Source of the DNA: an uncultured Chitinophagales bacterium
Lineage (GTDB): Bacteria; Bacteroidota; Bacteroidia; Chitinophagales; JAHDHT01
Direction: 5' to 3'
DNA length: 64,000 nt
Assembly (NCBI GenBank): GCA_938023075.1
Contig: CALHDG010000012.1
Span: forward strand, 47,287 to 111,286
The position numbers and the translations under genes are program-made. Numbering within the stretch: position 1 is the first letter of the stretch; each line of letters starts with the position of its first letter. The notes below the pieces were generated by a model, which saw only the letters and a list, made by a program, of their open reading frames with translations, ran no database searches and was not told the DNA's origin. This document shows positions 1 to 8,804 of this stretch, piece by piece.

Positions 1-1556
1 ATAGCTTCCGGATCAAAATAACCTAATGCGGCTAATTCTCTTTGTGTACGAATAATATCAGAGCGACTGAATTTATTACCGGGCATGGTTCGTATCTCCC
101 GGCGAATTACATGTTCATTGGTTTTGGTGTTGCCTTCTATAATAATATCATTTACCGTAGCCTGTGGACCTTCTTGTACTTTAATTAATAAATCAATGGA
201 GTCGCCTTCAATTGTTTTTTCTGTTGGAATAACCTGGAAGAATAAATATCCATCATCCATATACAAAGCACTTACATCTGTACTATTTTGGCTCACAAAC
301 AAACCTTCATCTAAGCGGCTTTGATCATACACTTCACCGGCTTGAATATTTAAAATTCTATCTAACAGTTCGGTACTGTATTTGGTGTTGCCTTCCCATT
401 CAATATTTCTAAAATAATATTTTTCTCCTTCCTCAACATCTACCAATAAGTTAACGTAGCGATCATTTAATACAATAATTGAATCGTTGGTAATTTGTGC
501 ATCCCGGTAACCTTTGGTATTGTAGTAGGCTAAAATGTTGTCTTTATCATCTTCAAATTTCTTTTCAATTAGTTTTGATGGGTTGAAAATACGCAGGCGA
601 AACTTATCCGTAATAGAGCGCAATAAACCTTTTATGGTAATGTTACCTAAGCGGTTACCGATGCCACCATCCGAAACTTCTTTCCACAGTTGTTTGGGTT
701 TGCCAATTTGAATTCGGGTGCGTTCTTTGGTGTCGCGCATCGCCTTTTTAATATCTCTATCTAACACATTATCATTACCTCTTACAATAATTTCATTAAT
801 CTTTACCTTTTCGCCGCGCTTCACAATTACATCTACAATTACATGATTGGCTCTGGCAGTATCAGGAATTTCTTTTATATCTGCCTTAGCTAATAAAAAG
901 CCTTTTTCTATAAAATAATTTTCGATGGCATTGATGGTGCTTTGTTTAACATTTTGAGTTACTACTCTACCGCGCGCTAAGGGAATTTTGCTTCTTACAT
1001 CGTCTTCTTCTACTTTCCGCAAGCCGGTAAATTTATATTTAGATAACCGAGCACGCTCCGTTAATTCTATATCTAAAAAAACTACTTCGTTTACCACTTT
1101 GGTGGCGTCAATTTTAATGTTTTCAAACAAGCCTTGTCCCCATAAATTTTTTATGGCATCCTGAATATCTTCACCAGGAATGTTGATTTTATCTCCAACT
1201 GCTAAACCCGACAGACTAATCAATATATTGCGATCTAAATGTTTTGTTCCACTTACGGTAATCCCTCCAATTTCGTATTGCAAATTGGGGTTAAAGTTTA
1301 CAGTATTATTAACTGGTGGTTTTTCTTTTTCTGCAATTTCAGTATTAAGACTATCATCCTTAATCACATTATCCTGTTCCTCTGTTTCGATGATTGCTTT
1401 TAAACTATCCGTCGGTAAAGTTTCTTTTAATTCAGATGGTTGTGTGCTCGTATTTAAAGAATCTTTTTTAAGCTGAACTTTTAAAGAATCTGTTTGAGCA
1501 GTTGCCCATCCACTTAATAAAAAGAATATTATAAATAATGGAAATGTTAGTTTCAT
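1..1556 (-). CDS. bamA: BamA, outer membrane protein assembly factor (C-terminal part outside window)
   Basis: Omp85-family protein that inserts beta-barrel proteins into the outer membrane. It reads without a stop from an ATG at 1556 down to base 1, about 518 codons, so the barrel lies outside the window. The N-terminus (MKLTFPLFIIFFLLSGWATA) is a signal peptide. A Ser/Glu/Lys-rich linker follows, then POTRA-type repeats; a segment reading YEIGGITVSGTKHLD is a typical first POTRA strand, and the last visible part reads RTQRELAALGYFDPEA, a common late-POTRA motif. The gene starts 10 bases after the uppS stop, and uppS-bamA is the usual Bacteroidota order. Identity is secure from motif and context; the product is cut by the window edge rather than truncated. 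Confidence 0.9.
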   Translation of the reverse strand, partial: MKLTFPLFIIFFLLSGWATAQTDSLKVQLKKDSLNTSTQPSELKETLPTDSLKAIIETEEQDNVIKDDSLNTEIAEKEKPPVNNTVNFNPNLQYEIGGITVSGTKHLDRNILISLSGLAVGDKINIPGEDIQDAIKNLWGQGLFENIKIDATKVVNEVVFLDIELTERARLSKYKFTGLRKVEEDDVRSKIPLARGRVVTQNVKQSTINAIENYFIEKGFLLAKADIKEIPDTARANHVIVDVIVKRGEKVKINEIIVRGNDNVLDRDIKKAMRDTKERTRIQIGKPKQLWKEVSDGGIGNRLGNITIKGLLRSITDKFRLRIFNPSKLIEKKFEDDKDNILAYYNTKGYRDAQITNDSIIVLNDRYVNLLVDVEEGEKYYFRNIEWEGNTKYSTELLDRILNIQAGEVYDQSRLDEGLFVSQNSTDVSALYMDDGYLFFQVIPTEKTIEGDSIDLLIKVQEGPQATVNDIIIEGNTKTNEHVIRREIRTMPGNKFSRSDIIRTQRELAALGYFDPEA

Positions 1557-1566
1557 TGAATAATTT

Positions 1567-2316
1567 TTATGCAGATACTTGTTCACTTGTTTTACCAAAC
1601 CGCCTTTCGCGTTGTTGAAAGTTAATAATTGCTGAATACAGGTGTTCTTTTCTAAAGTCGGGCCACAATACATCGGTAAAATACAACTCGGTGTATGCCA
1701 TTTGCCACATTAAAAAGTTGCTCATACGATGCTCTCCACCCGTTCTGATCATTAATTCTGGATCAGGCATACCATTCGTATTTAAATAGGTTGCGAAACC
1801 TTCTTCATTTAACTCATTTAGCGATAATTTATTATCAATAACCGCTTGATTAACGGCTTTAACCGCTTCAATAATTTCTTGCCGGCTTCCATAGCTTAGT
1901 GCGAGCGTCAAGGTCATCCGTTGGTTATTGTTAGTTAGCGCAATGGTGTCATCAACCAATTTTCTACTACTTGCCGGTAGTCTGTCAATTTCACCAATGG
2001 TATTAAATTTAATATCGTTATCCATTAAGGTTTTAGTTTCTGAATGGATGGTTTGCTTTAGTAATTCCATTAAGGCTGCAACCTCCTTTTTTGGGCGATT
2101 CCAGTTTTCGTTAGAAAAGGTATATAAGGTCAAATGTCCAACACCTAATTCCGCACAAGCTTCAGTAGTTTCACGCACCGCTTTCACGGCATTTTTATGG
2201 CCAAACACCCGCTGAAAACCTTGTTGTTTTGCCCATCTGCCATTACCATCCATAGTTACCGCAATGTGTGCTGGCAAAGCTCCTTTATCAATTTTATGTA
2301 CTAAACTACTGGACAA
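1567..2316 (-). CDS. uppS: Isoprenyl transferase (undecaprenyl diphosphate synthase)
   Basis: Cis-prenyltransferase that condenses isopentenyl diphosphate onto farnesyl diphosphate to make the C55 carrier lipid for peptidoglycan and other envelope polymers. It is cytoplasmic and 249 residues long, normal for the family. The catalytic motif MDGNGRWAKQQG lies near residue 22, with Asp23 as the conserved acid. Near the C-terminus are RTGGEHRMSNFLMWQ and YTELYFTDVLWPDF, family signatures; the first usually reads RTSGEQRLSNFL, so this copy is slightly divergent but keeps the Arg and Glu. It is the first gene of a probable operon with bamA. A TATCTTTG box lies 18 bases upstream of the ATG. Confidence 0.95.
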   Translation of the reverse strand: MSSSLVHKIDKGALPAHIAVTMDGNGRWAKQQGFQRVFGHKNAVKAVRETTEACAELGVGHLTLYTFSNENWNRPKKEVAALMELLKQTIHSETKTLMDNDIKFNTIGEIDRLPASSRKLVDDTIALTNNNQRMTLTLALSYGSRQEIIEAVKAVNQAVIDNKLSLNELNEEGFATYLNTNGMPDPELMIRTGGEHRMSNFLMWQMAYTELYFTDVLWPDFRKEHLYSAIINFQQRERRFGKTSEQVSA

Positions 2317-2333
2317 TTTTTGATTTAAGGGCG

Positions 2334-2341
2334 CAAAGATA
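2334..2341 (-). promoter_or_regulatory. Putative -7 box for uppS
   Basis: The minus strand reads TATCTTTG, matching the Bacteroidota primary-sigma -7 consensus TAnnTTTG, 18 bases before the uppS ATG. I see no TTG -33 element at the expected distance, so the call rests on one element and its position. Confidence 0.35.
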
Positions 2342-2433
2342 CAAAGTTTTGGTTTGGGTTATGTTATTTTTGCATAAGGAAGAAAAATTTAGAAAATTAG
2401 GTTCAGTGATTAACCAAGTTTTGATATTGTTGC

Positions 2434-3261
2434 TTAATTGCCTTCATATTTACTTTTTAGCAAATTATGCAAGTCAATCAAATCAGGGAAGTTGGTATAC
2501 TCAAATTGATCTCTTGCATATCGGTAATATTTTTTCATAGGAAATGTTTGATATAGTATTTGAACTAAGGCAGTTGCAAAATCTTTACCTTGAAAATAGA
2601 TCAAAAAATTAAATTGATTTATAAAATCATCGTTAAACAGTTTTGTAAAGGATGCTAATATTTCATCAAATTTATGTTCATTCCATGCAGATGTAGCGTA
2701 TACTGCCTTTTGAATAACTTTTAATGCTTCTGTTCTACAAAAATTGAAATCTAAACGTTCTGGCAAAATACCACTTTTTGCAGTTAATTTAGTTCCAAAA
2801 GTAGCCTCACCACTTCGCATTTTACCAAGTGTATGCCTAACCGCTTGATAAATTTTAATTCTATTTGCAGCCTTAATAAATAGTTGTTTTACATCATCTT
2901 CATTTTGTACTGCACATTTTTGTAAGATATTTTCTGTAGTTAAAAATTCAAAAAAGTGTTTAGTGTTGAAGAGGTAATTTTCAATTGTATTCCGGTAACT
3001 GCAATATTCATATAAGCTACCCATCTGCTCTAATGCTGGTTTGCCTGTTATTGGCTTATCAAAATCTCTATCTCGAAATAGCATATAAAAATCAGTCTTT
3101 TCAATAGCTCTTTTTTCAAGCGCTTGAACAACACTTTTTGCCCCTTTTATGCCTCCAACGGGTTCAACAAGAATTGAAGGATATGGAAGCAATTTATTAA
3201 TAATAAAAGCATCTAAACTTCCTTGTTCTCCTTCGCAGTATACTTTTATTATTTTACTCAT
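2434..3261 (-). CDS. DUF4435 (TOPRIM-like) protein, AriB-like effector of a PARIS-type defence module
   Basis: A 275-residue protein with the DUF4435 layout. An N-terminal strand ends in VYCEGEQGSLDAF, where Glu10 fits the TOPRIM acidic residue. FRDRDFD at residues 62-68 gives the D-x-D pair, and RNTIENYLF at 90-98 is the IENY motif I associate with DUF4435. It overlaps the upstream ATPase gene by 8 bases, so the two are translationally coupled. In PARIS systems AriA (ABC-type ATPase) holds AriB (DUF4435 nuclease), which is released when a phage anti-restriction protein is sensed and then cuts host tRNA. The family and gene order are seen; the PARIS assignment is inferred. Alternatives are another OLD-like split ATPase/TOPRIM pair. 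Confidence 0.65.
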   Translation of the reverse strand: MSKIIKVYCEGEQGSLDAFIINKLLPYPSILVEPVGGIKGAKSVVQALEKRAIEKTDFYMLFRDRDFDKPITGKPALEQMGSLYEYCSYRNTIENYLFNTKHFFEFLTTENILQKCAVQNEDDVKQLFIKAANRIKIYQAVRHTLGKMRSGEATFGTKLTAKSGILPERLDFNFCRTEALKVIQKAVYATSAWNEHKFDEILASFTKLFNDDFINQFNFLIYFQGKDFATALVQILYQTFPMKKYYRYARDQFEYTNFPDLIDLHNLLKSKYEGN

Positions 3262-4336
3262 GATTACTCAATTGGATGACTTGATTTTCTTCTTTATTAA
3301 ACAAAGCAGCAACACTTGCAGAATGAGAAGTGTAAATAAATTGATTATTCTTACCAAGTTTAGGGAGCACTCTCACAAAAGCTTGTTGAAGTGGAGGATG
3401 CAGATGCAATTCTAATTCATCAATAATAACAATTGAATTATTAATATTCCATCTGGTAAAATCCATAATAATAGGAAAAATAGCGCGCTCTCCAGCTGAC
3501 ATGCCCGATAACTCGTACTGGTTTTTTCCATCGGATAGAAAAAAGTCGGGGGCATTTGATTTTTCGAAAATATCGAAACGAGGAGTTGGACCGACAAATG
3601 ATCTTTCTGGAAAAAAAAGCTTATAGACAGATTCTAATTTATCATAAAAATCAAATTCGCCTTCTTTAATTTCGCGTTTACCTTGCGTAACTGCCATATG
3701 ATAATTGTAAGTATTGGATAAAAAGTTTCTAATAAATTCTAACTGATGTTCATCCTCGTCATTTACCAAACTAAAATTATAAGAATTCCGTTGCTCATTA
3801 TACCAATAGATATTGCCCACGTGTTCAAATAACTCAATTTGATTTGAGGTGAAAGCAGATAATCGTTTTGCATATTGATAGCCGCCAAACTGATAAAAAG
3901 ACTCGATTTTCTTTTCTTCTGGATGACTTACTCGAATTAAATTTTTCTCAAAATCAAGGTAAAGTTTAATCTCACGCTGATTATTTGGAATATCAAGATC
4001 AACTCCTTTTTCGATTAAGTTTCGAGCATACTCTATTGTTTTGTTAATTTCATTTTCATTAAAACATATGGTTGTTTCTATTTTAATTGGCAGTTTACCT
4101 GATTGAATAAATCTGTATTCATTGCCTACCCAATCCAATTTGTCTGGTGTAAAATCTTGTCTGGTGGCGGTTGCCAACAAAATTACAATGGCTTGCAATA
4201 TTGAGGTTTTTCCAGTTCCATTGTTTCCAATTATTAAAGTAGATTCATTTATCTGACCATCAAGATTAACAAATGATATCTTTTTTTGATCAACGAATTT
4301 TTTGTAGCTACTAACTGTTAATTCTTTAATTTTCAT
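3254..4336 (-). CDS. AAA/ABC-type ATPase, AriA-like sensor of a PARIS-type defence module
   Basis: A 360-residue ATPase of the AAA_15/AAA_21 (SMC/OLD-like) type. Walker A is GNNGTGKT at residues 37-44, an ABC signature reads LSGMSAGERAI near 280, and Walker B is IVIIDELELHLHP near 300. A switch histidine sits in IYTSHSASVAAL. There is no coiled-coil hinge of SMC length and no fused TOPRIM, which separates it from single-chain OLD/GajA proteins. The DUF4435 gene begins inside its 3' end. In PARIS the ATPase forms the scaffold that binds and inhibits the nuclease. A minus-strand TATATTTG box lies about 55 bases upstream of the ATG. Length is somewhat below that of well-known AriA proteins as I recall them. 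Confidence 0.65.
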   Translation of the reverse strand: MKIKELTVSSYKKFVDQKKISFVNLDGQINESTLIIGNNGTGKTSILQAIVILLATATRQDFTPDKLDWVGNEYRFIQSGKLPIKIETTICFNENEINKTIEYARNLIEKGVDLDIPNNQREIKLYLDFEKNLIRVSHPEEKKIESFYQFGGYQYAKRLSAFTSNQIELFEHVGNIYWYNEQRNSYNFSLVNDEDEHQLEFIRNFLSNTYNYHMAVTQGKREIKEGEFDFYDKLESVYKLFFPERSFVGPTPRFDIFEKSNAPDFFLSDGKNQYELSGMSAGERAIFPIIMDFTRWNINNSIVIIDELELHLHPPLQQAFVRVLPKLGKNNQFIYTSHSASVAALFNKEENQVIQLSNHE

Positions 4337-4391
4337 TATTGAGCTAATTTAACAACATTTCAAGTGATAATTTTTTCTTTTTATTGACAAA

Positions 4392-4399
4392 CAAATATA
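4392..4399 (-). promoter_or_regulatory. Putative -7 box for the ATPase/DUF4435 operon
   Basis: The minus strand reads TATATTTG, a full match to TAnnTTTG, giving a leader of about 50 bases before the ATPase ATG. There is no good -33 TTG at 19-21 bases. Single-element evidence. Confidence 0.3.
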
Positions 4400-4588
4400 G
4401 AAACTCAAGTAATACCATATTGTTTTATGTTTCGTTTATTTTTCTGGTACTCAATTGAAAATAGCTATTTTCAAAAACCCAACAACACAACTCACTTTTT
4501 AACGTTTTTCATTGGCTACGGTTCGTTTTTCATTATTCGGGCTATCTTTAATAATTTTACGTTACTTTAGTAAGCTAATCATTATCTA

Positions 4589-7500
4589 ATGTTTATTTTT
4601 TTTTGTAAAAAATTGGGTGTTTTGAGTTTTTCAAGTATTTCTCGCTTGGTAATCGTGCTATTCACAATTGTAACCATGCTTGGGAGCAACAGTCAGTTAA
4701 ATGGGCAAGCCTTTTATACAACTTTTGGTAAAAACAGGGTACAGTTTCATGGCTTTACCTGGTCGTTTTACGAAAGTAAAAACTTTGTAGTGTACTTTTA
4801 CCAAGGTGGTCAGCAATATGGAGAATACTCGGTACAAACTGCCGAAAACAACTTACCCAATATTCAAACCAAATTAGAATATTTTTTAGATAAGAAAATC
4901 GAAATTATGGTGTACCATAATATTTCTGATTTAAATCAAACTAATATTGGCAACGAATATGAAAACTTAGAAGCCAACTCTGCTGGAAGAACTAAAGTTG
5001 TTAGCAATAAAGTATTTGTGTATTTTAATGGTGATCATGGGCATTTGGAAAAACAAATTCGAGAAGGCATTGCCAGAGTTTATGTTGCCAATATGTTGTA
5101 TGGCGATAATGTTCAAGAGGTTTTGCAAAATGCCTTTTTACTGAATTTGCCGCATTGGTTTAAAGAAGGCTTGATTGCTTATTTGGGACAAGGTTGGAGT
5201 GCTGACTTAGATAGCCGCTTACGGGATCTAATTTTACATAAAGGATTCAAAAATTTTAACCGGATGACCAAAGAAGAAAGCATTTTTGCCGGTCACGCTT
5301 TTTGGTATTATCTCTCGCAAAACTACAACAAATCGGCTGTACCCAATTTATTGTATCTCGCCCGCATTAACCGTAGTTTAGAAAGTGCCTTTATTTATGT
5401 AATTGGGCAAACCCTTCAAAATACGATTGACGAATGGATGGAATACAACAACACCATTTATGCTTTAGATGAAAATAAAAGAGCAGTCATTCCTGATTCG
5501 GCTGCTGTAGTGACCAATAAGAAAACCAACCTACAAATTACCGAAATGGCTTTAAGTAGAGAAGGGAATTATCTGGCTTACGTAAGTAATAAATCGGGTA
5601 GATTTAAAGTACATCTTAAAAATTTAGAAACGGATGATAGCCAAGTAATTGTAAAAGGTGGCATTGCAACTTTTGAAATGCCGGTTAACACCAATTATCC
5701 TTTATTAGCCTGGAGTAAAAACAAAAACAAACTGGCAATAGTATATCAAAAAAGAGACCAATTATATTTAATGAATTATTGGGCTGATAAAGATGAAAAA
5801 ACCATTAAAGCCATCACCAAATTTCAACAAGTATTGGCAATTGATTTTACAGATGATGATAAGAAACTCATTTTTTCTGGCGTTCGCCGTGGTCAAGTAG
5901 ACTTGTTTACTTACAATATGCCTAACACCAAAGTTGTACAAATTACGAATGATTTTTTTGATGATCTGCAACCGGCTTTTTATAAAGATGAGCAACGGCG
6001 AGGTATTTTATTTTCGTCTAATCGTTTAAATGATACGTTACGAACTCAAAAGCAAGATACTATTTTACCCACCGGTAATTATGATGTTTTCTTTTATGAT
6101 TTAGATAAGCAACAATCTATTGCGACGCGCTTGTATAGCAGCCCCAATGCCAACGAATGGCAAATACAACAATTAAAAGAAGGGAAGATTGGCTTGTTGA
6201 GTGATCAAAATGGCATCTTCAATTATTATACCGGCACTTTAGAAAATATTCTTTCGCATCGCGATAAAGTGGTTTATTTTAAAGATTCAACTACAGTAAC
6301 CAATCCGGGTAAAAATCTTAAAGTAGACAGCCTGCGGAAAGCTGGTGAAATTGTGGATATTAAAACTAAAAAAGTTTTTAAGCCAACACTTCAACTGCAA
6401 CCGGTTAGTAATTTAAGTCGCAACTTAAGTCAATTGGCAGTTAGTTCAAGTAATGGTAAGAGCTTAGTTTTATCGCGCTATAACAATATCGATTATATTT
6501 TTGAATTGTCTTCAAAAGCTAAGATCAGCCCGCTAAAGAATACCAATTACAAACAACAATTTATTAACCAAAAACCATATGAAAGCACGGTAATAGATCA
6601 ACCTGTCGATCCATTTACGAAGTCTAACAAGCCTGCTAAGTCATCAAATACAAATGAAGAAGATGATGATGGTTTTGAAATTATTATGGAGGAGATTGGT
6701 GCAGACGACAAAGAAAACGAAGTTGATTCCGATGCTTACTTTTTAGATTCGGGTTTTAGTAAGGCAGATAGACCTAAAAGAGGAAAAAAGAAAAGAGACA
6801 AGAAAAATAAGAAAAACGAAGAACCAGAAATTGTAATTCAAATAGAAAATATTGATGATGATGAAGATGCGCCGGTTTTTATCTCTACCAAAGTTCGCCC
6901 TTATGTACCTAAATTTTCTTTAGAAAAAATTACGACTCAGTTAGATAACAGTTTAATGTTTACGCCATATTTGTTGCCTAACGATACTGATTTAAACGGT
7001 TTGTTCAGATATTCGGTGAGCGATTTAATGGAAGATCACCGTATTATTGGGGGCTTTCGTTTTCCACTTTCCTTTAGTGGTTTAGAGTGGTTGTTAGAAT
7101 ATCAAAACTATAAAAAACGGTTTGACAAAAAAATAACCTACTACCGCAAAGGTGAAGTTACCCAAGCACTGTCTGCCGACAATCAATTGATTGATGTAAG
7201 AAGAAGAACTTCTTTTCTGGAAACTGCCTTAATTTATCCTTTAGATTATGCGCAAAGTATAAGAGCTTATGTGGGTTGGCGTAATGAAAAAAACAATATT
7301 TTAAGTACTGAATTGAGCACTTTAAATGCACCTGACTTCATTAATAATTGGGCATACACCAAATTAGAATATGTATATGACAACACACGTGAGTTGGGAT
7401 TAAATATTAAAGCTGGCACACGCTATAAAATATTTACCGAACTATACCAACCCTTTGACGGCGTGTTGAACGATCGGGAAGTTCAGTTTAATATTCCTAA

Positions 7501-8143
7501 AAATAACTTATTGGGTACTTTTGGAATAGATGCCCGCCACTACGAACCTTTGTTTAGAAAAGTAATTATAGCCGGCCGGTTTTACGGAGCGACTTCTTTT
7601 GGCAACAACCGTATTTTATATGTGTTGGGTGGGGTAGAAAATTGGATTAACCGACAGGTGGATAATACCACACCGGTCAACACCAATTATAATTATGTGT
7701 TCACTAACCAAACTAACCATTTGCGTGGGTTTAAAAACAATGCCCGTAATGGCAACAACGTGATGATTTTAAACACCGAACTTCGCATTCCGGTTATGAC
7801 TACGCTGTTTAACCGCACCTTTAAATCCGATATTTTAAACAGCTTTCAATTAGTACCCTTTTTCGATTTTGGTACGGCGTGGATAGGCAGCAACCCCTTT
7901 CAACCTGATGTTACCTTTGTGCAAAACACCTTCCCTATGGTTGACCCGGTAAACCAAGGTCCGGTAACAACGCCTGTTTTGGTAACGGTAAATTATTTCA
8001 GAAATCCTTTTATTGGAGGCTACGGTTTAGGTTTTCGAACCAAATTATTGGGCTACTTTTTAAAGTTTGATATCGCGCGAGGATTAGATAATGGTCAAGG
8101 TTCAGATTTGATACGTTATCTTTCTTTTGGGTATGATTTTTAA
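4589..8143 (+). CDS. Large envelope protein: peptidase-MA-like, PD40/TolB propeller, outer-membrane barrel
   Basis: A 1184-residue exported protein. A hydrophobic stretch at residues 15-40 ends in NGQA, consistent with a signal peptide; a later start at Met30 is possible. Residues 50-290 look like a peptidase-MA fold (HWFKEGLIAYLG near 189), but the usual HExxH reads HWFKE, so proteolytic activity is doubtful. Residues 310-560 contain PD40/TolB-type blades such as YLAYVSNKSGRFKVHL and LIFSGVRRG. A highly charged linker (runs of E/D then K/R) spans about 670-775. The last 400 residues alternate like an outer-membrane beta-barrel and end in RYLSFGYDF with a terminal Phe. Such proteins are widespread in Bacteroidota and often labelled TolB-like; the function is unknown. 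It stands alone on the plus strand. Confidence 0.75.
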   Translation: MFIFFCKKLGVLSFSSISRLVIVLFTIVTMLGSNSQLNGQAFYTTFGKNRVQFHGFTWSFYESKNFVVYFYQGGQQYGEYSVQTAENNLPNIQTKLEYFLDKKIEIMVYHNISDLNQTNIGNEYENLEANSAGRTKVVSNKVFVYFNGDHGHLEKQIREGIARVYVANMLYGDNVQEVLQNAFLLNLPHWFKEGLIAYLGQGWSADLDSRLRDLILHKGFKNFNRMTKEESIFAGHAFWYYLSQNYNKSAVPNLLYLARINRSLESAFIYVIGQTLQNTIDEWMEYNNTIYALDENKRAVIPDSAAVVTNKKTNLQITEMALSREGNYLAYVSNKSGRFKVHLKNLETDDSQVIVKGGIATFEMPVNTNYPLLAWSKNKNKLAIVYQKRDQLYLMNYWADKDEKTIKAITKFQQVLAIDFTDDDKKLIFSGVRRGQVDLFTYNMPNTKVVQITNDFFDDLQPAFYKDEQRRGILFSSNRLNDTLRTQKQDTILPTGNYDVFFYDLDKQQSIATRLYSSPNANEWQIQQLKEGKIGLLSDQNGIFNYYTGTLENILSHRDKVVYFKDSTTVTNPGKNLKVDSLRKAGEIVDIKTKKVFKPTLQLQPVSNLSRNLSQLAVSSSNGKSLVLSRYNNIDYIFELSSKAKISPLKNTNYKQQFINQKPYESTVIDQPVDPFTKSNKPAKSSNTNEEDDDGFEIIMEEIGADDKENEVDSDAYFLDSGFSKADRPKRGKKKRDKKNKKNEEPEIVIQIENIDDDEDAPVFISTKVRPYVPKFSLEKITTQLDNSLMFTPYLLPNDTDLNGLFRYSVSDLMEDHRIIGGFRFPLSFSGLEWLLEYQNYKKRFDKKITYYRKGEVTQALSADNQLIDVRRRTSFLETALIYPLDYAQSIRAYVGWRNEKNNILSTELSTLNAPDFINNWAYTKLEYVYDNTRELGLNIKAGTRYKIFTELYQPFDGVLNDREVQFNIPKNNLLGTFGIDARHYEPLFRKVIIAGRFYGATSFGNNRILYVLGGVENWINRQVDNTTPVNTNYNYVFTNQTNHLRGFKNNARNGNNVMILNTELRIPVMTTLFNRTFKSDILNSFQLVPFFDFGTAWIGSNPFQPDVTFVQNTFPMVDPVNQGPVTTPVLVTVNYFRNPFIGGYGLGFRTKLLGYFLKFDIARGLDNGQGSDLIRYLSFGYDF

Positions 8144-8199
8144 AATAGAGTGAGGCAGGGAACCTCTTTCAAAATCGTGTCCACTCTAAAACAGCAAGT

Positions 8200-8717
8200 T
8201 CATTTTATGAAACAACCTGCTGTAAGTTTTAATTTTTGCGTACGACCAAGATTAATTTGATCAATATTTTCAGATTTCGTTTTTCCGGTATTCTCCCAAC
8301 TTTCTAAATCAACTACAAAGTCTATATTCGTTTGATTTAAAAAAAGCTCGATATATCTTTTTTCACAATTGCTAACAATAAATATTTGCTTATCCCCTCA
8401 ATGCAATTATCTAAGGTTTCCATTAGACCTTCGTATAATTTACCTCCCATTTCTTTATTGGATTCTTCTTGATACAACTTGCACCAATTTTTTAATGCTT
8501 CAGTTTGTGCCTTGTTTAGTTTTGGAAACAGTTCAGCAAATATTTGTAATTGAGAACGCCCAACCAAAGCTTTTAGGTTATCTTCAGATATTTGTAAATG
8601 ATCCAAACCGATATGAGTCAGTGCTTTATTCCATGCTATTGCACAAGGATAAACGGTATCCCAAAGGGTTCCATCTAAATCGAAAATGAAGTTTTGTTTC
8701 AAATTGTTAAAGCTCAA
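8200..8717 (-). pseudogene. HAD-family hydrolase, frameshifted and 3'-truncated
   Basis: The ATG at 8717 opens a normal HAD phosphatase: FIFDLDGTLWDT carries the nucleophile DxD, followed by a helical cap (LVGRSQLQIFAELFP). After residue 106 the frame ends in KYLLLAIVKKDISSFF and stops at 8337. Shifting frame at about 8385 restores the family's second motif, reading IFIVSNCEKRYIELFLNQ and then TGKTKSENI, the lysine/loop region. The restored frame then runs into unrelated sequence and stops at 8200, so motif III with its acidic pair is absent. Two lesions (a 1-2 base indel and loss of the 3' end) indicate a dead gene rather than programmed shifting. A sequencing error could explain the first lesion but not the second. 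Confidence 0.7.
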
Positions 8718-8739
8718 TTTTTTTAGTAAACCGTGTTCT

Positions 8740-8781
8740 TTTAAAATAAAAAAAGGCGGAAATTAAATGAATTCCCACCTT
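8740..8781 (-). terminator. Rho-independent terminator of the aldehyde dehydrogenase gene
   Basis: On the minus strand AAGGTGGGAATT pairs with AATTTCCGCCTT (two G-U pairs) around a short loop, followed by a T-rich run. It lies 24 bases after the stop of the aldehyde dehydrogenase gene and before the HAD pseudogene. Confidence 0.7.
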
Positions 8782-8804
8782 AATTATTTTTTTAATAAGA
8801 TATA

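Noticed and set aside
8385..8390. Programmed frameshift in the HAD gene
   Set aside because: No slippery heptamer or stimulatory structure is evident, and the restored frame lacks the last catalytic motif.
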